From Stomorhina lunata (Eukaryota; Arthropoda; Insecta; Diptera; Rhiniidae): DNA of 64,000 nt. Shown piece after piece: positions 12,413 to 22,299 of the stretch. Numbering within the stretch: position 1 is the first letter of the stretch; each line of letters starts with the position of its first letter. The translations under genes and the position numbers were made by a program. The DNA is taken from NCBI GenBank assembly GCA_933228675.1, contig OW121741.1, positions 117,092,834 to 117,156,833 on the forward strand, read 5' to 3'. The notes below the pieces were generated by a model that was given only the letters and a program-made list of their open reading frames with translations, did no database searches and had not been told where the DNA came from.

Positions 12413-13890
12413 AAATATAAAAAAGCCAAGCAAGAATTGCCCACATGTCCAGATGTTACCCTTCTTAGCAATATTTGTCATCAAACAACATCTTTAGCAA
12501 ATAACTATAGTTTTAAGATATTGAAAACTACAGCAAAATTGAAAAACTTTTAATTATTCCCAATTAAGGCCAGAATAGTTTGGCTGAAATCCAGATTCTG
12601 CTTTTTTTTCGCTATTTAATATTCTATAAGCGCTTTAATGTTGTCTAAATTCTTGAAAATATTGTGTGCTAGTTTCGCTACATATATGATATTTTTTGGT
12701 AGCGACAAAACTTCCATCTATAAAAATATGCAGAGTTTGCAAAGTCATATAAGAGAGTATGTAACATATTGCCTTAAATCTACAAAAGATTATAGTTATA
12801 CGAAAATAACTACTTACGAGTATAGTTTAAGATTTTTTGTTATATTTTTTTTTTGAAATTTTGTTGCCTTATTTTCGGTTGATGCCTCAAATGACCATTA
12901 TGTAAAGCTGTTTTATAGCTTAGGAGAAAAGAGGACGATAAAGGAAATATGACTATGTTGTTAAACAAACTAAAAGTCAAAATATGTATACACTTGGCAG
13001 AATCATTGACATATATAAAGTTTTATTTTATTTTTGGTTTTAGTTTGAAACATGAAATACAAGTCCTTATAGTCACTCATATACATACACATATAATACA
13101 CATACACTCTCATAGAAAAATAAATAAATACATACATACACGTACAAGTAGCAACATACTTGAAGCTTAAGTAAATATGAAATTGTTTGATAGAGTCTAT
13201 GTGCACAAAGGTCTTTACATATGGTATGTGTGTGTGAGTTAGGGTTACTATTTTATAATCCCATGTTATGAAGGTACCTTTTCTGGAATGTCCTTTTTTT
13301 TTTGTTATGTCTATAAGTGTTTATTTATATGTATGATGTATGTTTTATTTGAGTTTGTATATTTCTATGACTTTATACTATCAAGTTTACTACATATTTT
13401 CTATTATGACTAGAATTTCTAAAGTATATTTAAGAAAAAATGATCAGGAGTCAGCCATGAACAGTAATCTCCACATTTTATGTATGACAATCCCGCTAAG
13501 AGACATGTATATAACATGCGATTTACTTAAGAGTGACCCAGAAGAGAAGGGAAGTATTTCTTGTAAACAGAGAAGAGTCTTGGTATAGAGGATCAATAAC
13601 TGTTTTCAAGAAAAAGTTATATTGTGTGTTATAAAAAAGGTATTGAAATGTGCTTAATGTTCTTAAATGAAAAGTGATGAAATTTTTCTTCCAACTCAGA
13701 AGCTCATGCATCGAATATAGTTTCTTGATGTCCATTTAATGTAGGTAGGAAACTGAGTTTAAGTCTACATAAGAGAATAGCTTTATTTCGTATATAGTTT
13801 AGGAGATATCAGGAAATATAAAAATCTATACAAAATTCTGTATTTTCCTTTTTCTTTTGACAAAAACTAAGTTGCCTCGGTTTTGCTCGG
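12413..13890. other. AT-rich unassigned sequence
   Basis: No supported gene. It contains a short CATACACA-type simple sequence at about 13080-13145. Small open frames have no recognisable family. Confidence 0.55.
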
Positions 13891-13892
13891 TA

Positions 13893-14622
13893 CACTCAGG
13901 AAATTATTAGAGTAACTGATTGTATGTTGTTTAGGAAATTTTCGGTTATGTTGTTTTCAAATGAATATTCATTTAAATTTAAATGAAAATTGATTTTTAA
14001 CATATTTATACATTTGTTTAAAAAACAACCTACAAAAAAATACTGAAAATCCGAAACATTTGAAAATATCAGTTGTTTAGTTTTTATATATTTTTTCAAT
14101 TATTGTATCAAATATAATTCGTATTTGTTTAATTATTGTTTTTCCTTAAGTATGTTAGGTTTGCTTACTGAAGAAACTTTTTATAATACTGGCCGCCTAT
14201 CACGGGGTATGGCCTAAGCAAACAACAAACTTTGTTCTGTCTGTTTGGTTTTTTGATGCCTTAAAGGATATAACCTTTTTATGGTTTCGTCTTTTATGTT
14301 AAGTTAATCACAAAACAAATGAAAATTGTCCGTTTTACGGAAATTTTACGTAGTTCTTTACCATTCAATTTTTTAAAAATAAATGAAAATTTCCGTTTTT
14401 TATACTAAAAATGTAGTTTAAATTTTTGTCAGTAATTTTTTTTGAAAACAACTGAATATTCCGATTTTAAAACTGAAAATGTAGTTTAAATTTTTATCAG
14501 TTAAATTTAAATGAAATATTTATTGAATTTGAATGAAAAATCAGTTGACCGGGTTTTAAATGAATATTCATTCATTTCAAATTACATTTTAAGTTAATTT
14601 TACTTACATAATATTCTGAGTG
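13893..14622. mobile_element. MITE with CACTCAG ends and TA flanks
   Basis: The left end TACACTCAGGAAATTATTAG and right end (reversed) TACACTCAGAATATTATG are inverted copies, with TA on both outer sides (13891-13892 and 14623-14624), the pattern of a Tc1/mariner-like target duplication. The 730-bp interior has no transposase and carries repeated and inverted ATGAATATTCATT and TTTAAATTTAAATGAAA motifs. Two copies of TGTAGTTTAAATTTTT lie at about 14410 and 14480. Confidence 0.6.
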
Positions 14623-14739
14623 TACTATCACCATAACCATGTAAAAGGTTAAAGTCTCTTTTTTAGATTGGGCACAAAAAATTCACCGAAATTTACCGAT
14701 CGTAGAAAAAACTTTAAAATTTCCTAAAAAAAAGCCACG

Positions 14740-14903
14740 TAAATTGTTACGCATAATTTAAGCAAAAAGTGTTGCAGTCGTTTAGGCGTAACTTTTAAAT
14801 CAAATTGAATTAAGTGCAAGTCTCGTATGAGTCAATGGATTGAAACCAAAATAATAACTTTTTTGGGTCAACCAATAGATGTGTGCCGAATTTCATCAAA
14901 TTT
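14740..14903 (+). repeat. Dispersed repeat R, left part
   Basis: GCAAAAAGTGTTGCAGTCGT and TTTGGGTCAACCAATAGATG, ending in a GTGTGCCGAATTTCATCAAA motif, match the sequence at 56441-56590. Here the unit is interrupted by satellite array S4, and it resumes at 15655 with ATTGAGAATTGCG. Confidence 0.7.
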
Positions 14904-15654
14904 CCCTTTAAAAATTTTGAATTTTTTAAATTTCCCTATAAAAATAGTTAAATTTTAAAAAATTATTAATAATGAAATTTTGAAAATTTTCATATAAAAA
15001 TAGTAAACTTTTAAAATTTTTCCAAAATATACTGAGATTTTGAAAATTACCAATTAAACTTATAAAATTTTAAAAATTTCTCTACAAAAATAGAAAAAAT
15101 TTTCAAATTTCCCTATAAAAATAGCGAAATTTTGAAATTTTCCCCATAAAAATAGTAAAATTTTTGAAATTCCCTTTTTGAAAAATTAAAAATTTTGAAA
15201 ATTTCTCTTTAAAAATAGTGAAATTTTTAAAATTTTCCCATAAAAATAGTAAAATTTTTGAAATTTCTTTATAAACAATTTAAAATTTTGAAAATTTTCC
15301 TTTAAAAATAGTGAAATTTTTAAAATTTCCCTATTTAAAAAGGTAAATTTTGCAAATTTTCTTGCAAAGATAGTGAAATATTTAAAGGGAAACCCTTAAA
15401 AGTAATGACATTTTTAAAATTTCCCCATTTAAAAAGGTAAATTTTGCAAATTTCTTTGTAAAAATAGTGAAATTTTTTAAATTTCCCTAAAAAAAATAGT
15501 GAAATTTAAAAAATCTCCCTTTAAAAAAAGTAAAATTTAAAAAATTTCCCTATAACAATATTGAAATTTTTAAAATTTCCCTAAAAAAATAGTGAAAGTT
15601 CTATATAAAAATAGTGAAATTTTTAAAATTTCACTATAAAAATAGTGAAATTTT
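14904..15654 (-). repeat. Tandem array S4, about 31 bp monomer
   Basis: Degenerate units containing TTTCCCTATAAAAATAGTGA and AAATTTTTAAA. On the minus strand the unit holds TATAGGGAAATTT and belongs with the 31-bp superfamily. It sits precisely inside one unit of dispersed repeat R. Confidence 0.9.
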
Positions 15655-15758
15655 ATCTATTGAGAATTGCGTGTTAAATTAAGAAGAAAAATAAGTAAAA
15701 AATGGGGGTCCAAAGCAGGTACCCCAAGGATTGGACGGATTTCAACCAAAATTGGTTC
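15655..15758 (+). repeat. Dispersed repeat R, resumed
   Basis: ATTGAGAATTGCG, GGGGGTCCAAAGCAGGTACC and CGGATTTCAACCAAAATTGG match the repeated units at 56580-56900 and 58350-58560. Confidence 0.65.
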
Positions 15759-17150
15759 AGCCATTTGTTGGATAAACAAACAGACGTGTGCCAATTTTTA
15801 TTAAAATTCGCTAATTATTACTTAATATTTCGTAATCTCGCTATGAAAATTTTAAAGAAATTCAAATTTTGATATTTTGACCCCAGTGAAGAATGGGTTA
15901 AGCTCCTCTAATATTAAAAAACCTTTCCTCATAGGTTTTCCATAAACCAAGCAAAATTATTGATATTTGGTTTTGTTAAAATTTAATACAAGTAAAATTT
16001 ACCGAGCATCTACTCGAATTTCGCCCAAAAATGTTAATTTTCGCGAAATTTTTCAATTTTAAATCACAGGTACGGCGAAACTGTTCAAGATATCGACCAT
16101 CATTTTTTTGATTTTTATTTTCCCATTTGTCTGTTTTAACATACTGGTGAGTAAATTCTAAATTTGTAATAGTTGTTGAACCAAATTTTCGAAAAATTAA
16201 AAAATGATTTTTGAAATCGACCTGAGAAAAATTTACCATTTTCCAACATGAAAAAAAGTAAATAAATTCGATTATATTTGGGCAAAACTGAACTATTCTC
16301 TAATATCGAGTCATTTAATAATAAATCATGTCTAACTTTAAAATTTCTTTATTTACAACATAAAACTTTTGGTGCATATCCTTAGGCGCGTGCTCAAAGA
16401 CATGAATTTTCAGGTTAAAATTGGAATAACTCCAAAACTACTTAATTTTTGACTATTTCAGCCATTTGTTGGATAAACAAACAGATGTGTGCCAATTTTT
16501 ATTAAAATTCGCTAATTATTACGTAATCTCGCTATGAAAATTTTAAAGAAATTCAAATTTTGATATTTTGACCCCAGTGAAGAATGGGTTAAGCTCCTCT
16601 AATATTAAAAAACATTTCCTCATAGGTTTTCCATAAACCAAGCAAAATTATTAATATTTGGTTTTGTTAAAATTTAATACAAGTAAAATTTACCGAACAT
16701 CTACTCGAATTTCGCCCAAAAATGTTAATTTTCGCGAAATTTTTCAATTTTAAATCACAGGTACGGCGAAACTGTTCAAGATATCGACCATCATTTTTTT
16801 GATTTTTATTTTCCCATTTGTCTGTTTTAACATACTGGTGAGTAAATTCTAAATTTGTAATAGTTGTTAAACCAAATTTTCGAAAAATTAAAAAATGATT
16901 TTTGAAATCGACCTGAGAAAAATTTACCATTTTCCAACATGAAAAAAAGTAAATAAATTCGATTATATTTGGGCAAAACTGAACTATTCTCTAATATCGA
17001 GTCATTTAATAATAAATCATGTCTAACTTTAAAATTTCTTTATTTACAACATAAAACTTTTGGTGCATATCCTTAGGCGCGTGCTCAAAGACATGAATTT
17101 TCAGGTTAAAAGTGGAATAACTCCAAAGCTACTTTATGGATTTTTGTTTT
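15759..17150. repeat. 691-bp tandem duplication
   Basis: Copy 1 (about 15759-16449) and copy 2 (about 16460-17150) are nearly identical at an offset of about 691 bp over most of their length. Shared landmarks include TTGGATAAACAAACAGACGT, TCGACCATCATTTTTTTGA and TAGGCGCGTGCTCAAAGACA. Copy 2 lacks 10 bases near the start (the extra TTAATATTTC of copy 1). Both retain an 87-codon minus-strand open frame (15976-16239 and 16667-16930) that differs by one residue, but non-coding flanks are equally conserved, so this indicates recent duplication rather than selection. Function unknown. Confidence 0.9.
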
Positions 17151-17411
17151 TGACTATTTGAAATAAAGCTGTTTTAGTTTTCTTTAATATTCCATTATTT
17201 TTTCTTGTAAGTTGTTTATTTTTGGTTGAAATTTCTCAAAAATAAATAACAACCCATTTTTCATCATACAAATGGGCTTTTAAACTTTGGATCGTTGTTC
17301 GATTTGGCTCAAATTTTCAGAAATAAATTTTTTGACCTAGTGTCATAATATTCCGTTGAAAAACATTTGAAATCAAAGAAAAAATTGTTCCTGTCACCCT
17401 ACTGTGCGCCA

Positions 17412-17748
17412 CACAGTGGTTCAGAGTCGTTATTCATTGGCCAAAAATCTCTAACTTTTTAACTAATAAAGATTTTGTAGTCGTTCTTTTTTTGTCAAGT
17501 TTACATTTTATTATGATTTGTACAGCGACTGTTAAGAAATTTAAGCTTAAAGTTCAATTTTCGATCTGTAATTCCGTTTCATATATGCAGTAGAAGGCAA
17601 GCCAAGCCAACTACTGACAATATTATGACAAAATTTTTCGGCTACCTTAGTTTTGATATGTTTCCTTTCTGATGTCATAAAAATTTTAATCTATGTCAAG
17701 AAAATATATAGGTTTTGGCCAATGAAAATTGATTCTAAACAACAGTAG
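17412..17748. mobile_element. Possible short TIR element
   Basis: CACAGTGGTTCAGAGTCG and TTATTCATTGGCCAAAA at the left are matched, inverted and imperfectly, by TTTTGGCCAATGAAAATTGA and TAAACAACAGTAG at the right (about 35 bp). The roughly 340-bp length and lack of coding sequence fit a MITE. No target duplication is evident. Confidence 0.4.
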
Positions 17749-18812
17749 AAAGATTTTTGAATATATAAAACTTTAGAGATAGGACTCGATGATAGCGAAA
17801 TATTTTAAATTCTCAGCCAAATAAATTTCAATACTAAAATAAACATTATTTAACAATTTCTGATTAATACAAATATAAAGTTTGTATAAATGATTTTGAC
17901 CTACATACTCATAACGTCAACTTAAAACAGTCATTGTATTGAAAAATGTCAATGTAAATATTCTTTCGTAACATTATACAATATATAAAAAAAAAACTTT
18001 AAAAAAGGAAAAAGAAAAAATATTGAATCATTAAGCAAACATTTTTGTATTAAAATTTTTTGTGCGCTGTAACCAAAGTCTGTCATAATGACATATTTAT
18101 ACAATATTACAGATGCTCAGAAGTACAAACCATGTAAGAGTATTTATGCCATGGCAAACATCAAAGTCAACATCAATTTTAATAACGTCATTGTATGAGT
18201 AGACTTACTACTTACTACTATATATATTTACATGCATACAAATACTTATAAATAACTATACTATGTATGAATAAACAACATTTTGCAAGGACTCATATTT
18301 TGTTTGTGTTGTGTCAGTATGTAAATTTTTCTTTTATATATTTTTTATGACTTTTTCATGGTACATAATATGTGTATTTAAAGCGGTTACTTAAGGCTTT
18401 AATCATCATAAGTTTTTTTTCTATACTTCTACATATGCTTTGAATAGTTAGCAGGAAGGCTATGACCATTACTTACAAACACATACACATACTTATTTAT
18501 TTGTGCTTGGACATGCAAAAAAAAATGTTATGCATTTTGTATGTAAATAAATTGCATCAATATATGAGTGGGATCGTGTAGAGAAATACTTGATTCTTAG
18601 TACTAGATGACTTAAAATGTTAAAGGACATAGGTTATTTGATACACGACTAATGTATGTGAATTTTTAAATAAAATCTAAGAAATTTCAATACATCGCTT
18701 ATTTGCTGTGATATTGATACTCTAACATAGTTTTTATTATAAAGGCATTGATTTTTTTTATTTATCGTTCTAAGAACATTTTTCAGTCTAAAAATTTTAA
18801 ATAAAAAATGTA
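17749..18812. other. AT-rich unassigned sequence
   Basis: No gene or repeat recognised, apart from short CATACA-type simple sequence near 18230-18260 and 18480-18500. Confidence 0.55.
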
Positions 18813-19064
18813 CCCAGTAAAACTTTTCATTACCAAATAATGAGTTAAACAGTTAAACTATTGAACACGAACTACTTACTCATTCGCTGTTTAAGTCATT
18901 ACATTAACATGGGGATGTCATTGGAGGCAAGTACTTACCAATTGCAGAAAAGTAATGACTTGGGTAAGTAATTTAAAAGCAACAACAACAAAAGCAACAA
19001 CTTTTTTGTTGTTGTTTTATTAAAAACATATATTTTTAAACGAAATACAAAATTTTTTTTGTGA

Positions 19065-19132
19065 TCCCATGGGGGCTCGAACCCAGACCCTCCGACTGCT
19101 AGGCAGAGACTCTTCCACTGAGCTACTTCATA
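19065..19132 (-). ncRNA. tRNA-Ala(AGC)-like segment in copy B
   Basis: Reads TAGCTCAGTGGAAGAG, an anticodon arm with loop CTAGCAG (U33, anticodon AGC) and four of five stem pairs, then GGGTTCGAGCCCCC. Both pol III internal promoter boxes are intact, with natural spacing. A T run of four or more follows within about 20 bp in the sense direction. The acceptor arms do not pair, so this is a promoter-like relic and not a functional tRNA gene. Confidence 0.65.
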
Positions 19133-19378
19133 TGTTGAGAACTTAGCAGCTTATAATTAATATAAACAATTTTTATTTTTAGATCCAAAATCATGTGAAA
19201 ATAACTTTGTTTTTCCCTGCATTATTTGCTTTGTTGTAATTTTTGGAAAAATATTTTTGTACGATTTTTTGTAATTATTTTAAAACTTTTTTAAAATTAT
19301 TTTAAAACTTAAACAATTTAAATCTTCTTTTTTGTATACGTTTTTACATAAGATTGACTCTTACTTACTTAAATGTTA

Positions 19379-19522
19379 CAACCTGTTAAGGTCAAAGTCC
19401 GAGCATATTTTAGAATTCCATGGATTTCGATCTTGTGCGAATATTCTCCAATTTTATAGGCCAAGCTTTGAAAAATGTTCCTCTACTTGGTCTTTCTATC
19501 GAAGTTTCGGACATCGTCCTCT
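19379..19522 (-). pseudogene. Non-LTR retrotransposon C-terminal tail (copy B)
   Basis: The minus-strand frame has the same length (144 bp) and position within the element as in copy A, containing KDQVEE, NWRIFAQDR and PWNSKI motifs interrupted by stops. It is a decayed, transposon-captured fragment. Confidence 0.75.
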
Positions 19523-20156
19523 AATATTAGGTAGTGGGACATTTCAATTCTAATCTTATCCTCTTTATTGTATTTTTTTTTCAAGAGAGGGTTACTAGCC
19601 CGTAATCCTAACCCATTTTTATCGATCTTATGGGACAACTCTCGGAATATGTTAACCCACAATATTAATGGGTGTTAAACTAGCTCCCCGGGTGATACCA
19701 TGAGGAGGTGTGTGTCCACAGTTGAGATGAAGGATGACCCAGATAAGTTGGGCTTACCAAGTAAAGACCAATTAGAATCGTGTTTGGTATTCAACATCCC
19801 CTACATAATCAAAATTGACTCATGATGGTATTTTTTCATTAACGTGAGTTAGTTTTAAAAATTTTTTTTACAGAAGATAATATTTAAGTTCTTAAAATTC
19901 AAAAATCATTTAAAAAGACTCTTTTAATAAAAAAAAAACTAAAAAAAATTGTTGCCCTTGGTGGGATTTGAACCGGGGCCATTCAGTTTAAATTACCATC
20001 TTAATTACAAATAAGTACTTCTGTAATAACTTATTATTTATTCGGATGGTATGTTGTAGTCGTTACAAGGTAACCAGTTATCAGAGTACTTGCCATTACC
20101 AAAGTTTTGCTGGGTATATAAAAAATAACAAAATTGTCGGGATGTAAATATTATTC

Positions 20157-21933
20157 AACAAGTAAGAGTTTTATATTCGGCTGTGCCGAATCTTGTATAC
20201 CCACCATCAAGTTGCAGCTAATTCAAAATGTTGACCAAATGTGGTATTGCAGGTAATATATTTGGACTTAATTCGGTTGGAGTGGTATAGTTACTATAGT
20301 TAAACATTAAAAAGTATTTAAGTGGTTTCTCTAGTATTTACCTTGGACAAAATGCTGTTACATAACCGAATATAGTTTTACATTAATAAGTTGTTTCATT
20401 GTGCCATAAACATATTGATAGCAACACGGCAGGTTCATATATTTTGTAAGGAGTTCCTAATGCATCTACCGTATATAAAGTCTGGACCTAACATTGATTG
20501 ATAGCTAATTTTGTAGACGCAATCTTAATATTTTATAATGAATGTACCTCCAAATCTTTTTGATTGTAGATATAAAAAGGGGATGTTATATATATAAGAA
20601 CTATAGCCAAATGTTGACTAATTGTTACAAAATTTTACATACTGGCTGGTATTAATATAAAGTTTATTTGTGCAAAATTTAGTGCCCATAGCTGAGATAG
20701 TTTTTAATTTAATAGCTTTTAACTGGCGTTTTTGGCATTTTAGTGGTTACCGGCAGCGGTTTTTATATGAAAGCTATGGTCAAAAATAGACCGATTCCTA
20801 TAAAATTTGACATACTGACTGAAAGTTGCATAAAACTTCTCTATTCTAAATGTAGTAGTCATAGATTTTAGAATTTTATTCAATTTGTTAGCATAAATGT
20901 GATTCCCGGGGCAGGGTTATATAGGAGCTCTAACTAAATGTGAACCGCTTTTACTTATTTTTAGCACACAATTTCTATAATATATCGAAAATATTATTGT
21001 TAAATTTTGTCTCTCTAGCTCTTGTAGTTAAGGAGCTATCGCGTTTTTCTCTGACGGAAAGACGGACATAGACCATGTTTTCTTATTGTATTTTTGTGTG
21101 TTCTGTAAGTTTTTTACATGGGAGCTATGGTCAAATAGTAGCCGATTGTAACAAAATTTTGCGCACTGGCTGGCATTCATATAAGACTTCCTTTTGAAAA
21201 ATTTTGTTACTGTAGCCCTATTCGTTAAGGCGCTATCGAGCTTTTATCTGACGGACAGACTGACATAAACCCCCTTTTCTTTTTGTATTTTTGTGTTTCC
21301 GTAAGTTTTTTATATGGGAGCTATGGTCAAATGGTGAGCGATTGTGACAAAATTTAGCACACTGGCTGGCATTGACATAAGACCTCCTCGTGCTAAATTA
21401 AGTGATTATATCTATTATAGTTTTATATTTATTGGCATTTAAGTGTATTTTAGGTGAAATTTTGGCTGTTTCCGTAAGTTTTTTGTATGGGAGCTATGGC
21501 TAAATGTGAACCGTTTTTGATGAAATTTTATACGCTGCCTAGGGCTAATGTTAAACTTCTATATACCAAATTTTATCATCATAGCTGCTATTAATTTATT
21601 TATTAACAAATAAGCGATTAGCCTAGAGGAGGTTATACGAGAGCTATGGTCAAATGTGAGCCGATTTTGCCCAATTTCAATACCAATTTCTCAGAGCTGA
21701 AGAATATTTCTACTAAGTTTCAGTGAGCTAGCTTCTTTCATTAAGGCGTTATCGTGATTTCAACAGACAGACAGACAGACAGCCAGACGGACGGACATCA
21801 CTTTATCATATTAGAATTTCATAAGGATTCAGAATATATATCGTTTTTGGTTTTTGAGCCAATATTAAAGAAATTACAAACGTAATGAAAATCTCAATAT
21901 ACCCCCCATTCTTTTTGATGGTGGGTATAAAAA
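20157..21933 (+). mobile_element. Hairpin-headed dispersed repeat, copy E2
   Basis: The head is AAGTAAGAGTTTTATATTCG with hairpin TTCGGCTGTGCCGAA and TATACCCACCATC. The tail is GATGGTGGGTATAAAAA, so ATACCCACCATC and its inverse frame the element. Internal modules repeat several times with GGGAGCTATGGTCAAAT and GGCTGGCATT phrases. A GACA tract (about 21765-21796) precedes the tail. Flanks are a duplicated sequence whose empty version lies at 22226-22282, which defines the boundaries. Very similar to E4. Confidence 0.8.
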
Positions 21934-21968
21934 GAATGACTATTCGCATTTGATCCCAAATCTGTTAC

Positions 21969-21996
21969 ATTTATTTATTAATGTAACAGACCAATT
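21969..21996. other. Perfect short inverted repeat
   Basis: TGTTACATT and AATGTAACA are separated by about 8-9 bases and form a 9-bp stem. It lies between E2 and the ribozyme-like motif. No role is assigned. Confidence 0.5.
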
Positions 21997-22043
21997 TATT
22001 GATAAAAAGCTAAAAATTGCTTGTGGAGAAACCAAAATTTCTC

Positions 22044-22079
22044 GACGCGTTTCGATGGTTGGTTACGCCATCTCTTCAG
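22044..22079 (-). ncRNA. Hammerhead-ribozyme-like core
   Basis: On the minus strand the sequence is CTGAAGA, then GATGG, a 9-base loop, CCATC, then GAAAC, GCG and TC. These match the hammerhead invariants CUGANGA, stem II, GAAA and the N-U-H cleavage triplet (GUC), in order and spacing. Stem III would be a 4-bp self-complementary CGCG, as in dimeric hammerheads known from Penelope-like and satellite elements. Stem I is the weak point: the bases flanking CUGA and GUC pair only partly. No Penelope-like reverse transcriptase is nearby. It could be a relic or chance. Confidence 0.45.
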
Positions 22080-22225
22080 CAGGATTATCTCCAATTTAGA
22101 CAGATCGACAACCTCGTGTTATTACTTATTTTACAAACAAAACCTTTCAGAATTATGTTCATAAACCATAAGTAAAAGAATTAACAGAGGTTTTTTTTAA
22201 AATAATTTGAATGCATGCAGTTTTA

Positions 22226-22282
22226 TCAAAAAATAACAAAATTGTCGGGATATTATTAAAAAAAAAATGACTATTCGCATTT
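22226..22282 (+). repeat. Empty-site copy of the E2 insertion target
   Basis: ATAACAAAATTGTCGGGATA, an A run and AATGACTATTCGCATTTG match the sequences on either side of E2 (20126-20156 and 21934-21952). This copy lacks the element, so the locus was duplicated around or before the insertion. Confidence 0.75.
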
Positions 22283-22299
22283 GTTTATTTTAAACATCT

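Larger units (their letters stand above)
18813..20114 (-). mobile_element. CCCAG-TIR element, copy B (complete)
   Basis: A complete 1302-bp copy in the opposite orientation to copy A. It starts CCCAGTAAAACTTTTCATTA and ends CAAAGTTTTGCTGGG, and TA stands on both sides (18811-18812, 20115-20116). Internally it carries an AACAAC-rich tract, an intact tRNA-Ala-like module (minus strand, 19065-19132), the LINE-tail block (19379-19522), and a tRNA-B-box-like GGTTCAAATCC on the minus strand near 19969. No transposase. The 73-codon plus-strand open frame at 19332-19553 is antisense to the LINE tail and is not a gene. Confidence 0.9.

Noticed and set aside
10415..12553. Several open frames rich in K, F, I, L (such as FLYKIF) in S3, and similar ones in S5 (23101-25543)
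   Set aside because: They are translations of a 30-bp repeat; a period divisible by three keeps the frame open. No start context or domain.
15976..16930. The paired 87-codon minus-strand frames as a real duplicated gene
   Set aside because: Flanking non-coding bases are equally conserved between the copies, so the conservation shows recency, not function; no domain.
17412..17419. CACAGTG at a TIR end as a recombination-signal-like heptamer (Transib-like)
   Set aside because: The opposite end does not carry it, and no nonamer or 5-bp target duplication is seen.
19065..19132. Functional tRNA-Ala gene
   Set aside because: A and B boxes and an AGC loop are present, but the acceptor stem does not pair and the T stem is imperfect; it recurs as part of a transposon.
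19332..19553. A 73-codon frame conserved in copies A-D of the CCCAG element (FHGFRSCANILQFYRPSFEK)
   Set aside because: It is the antisense of the LINE-tail block; its conservation follows from copy similarity.
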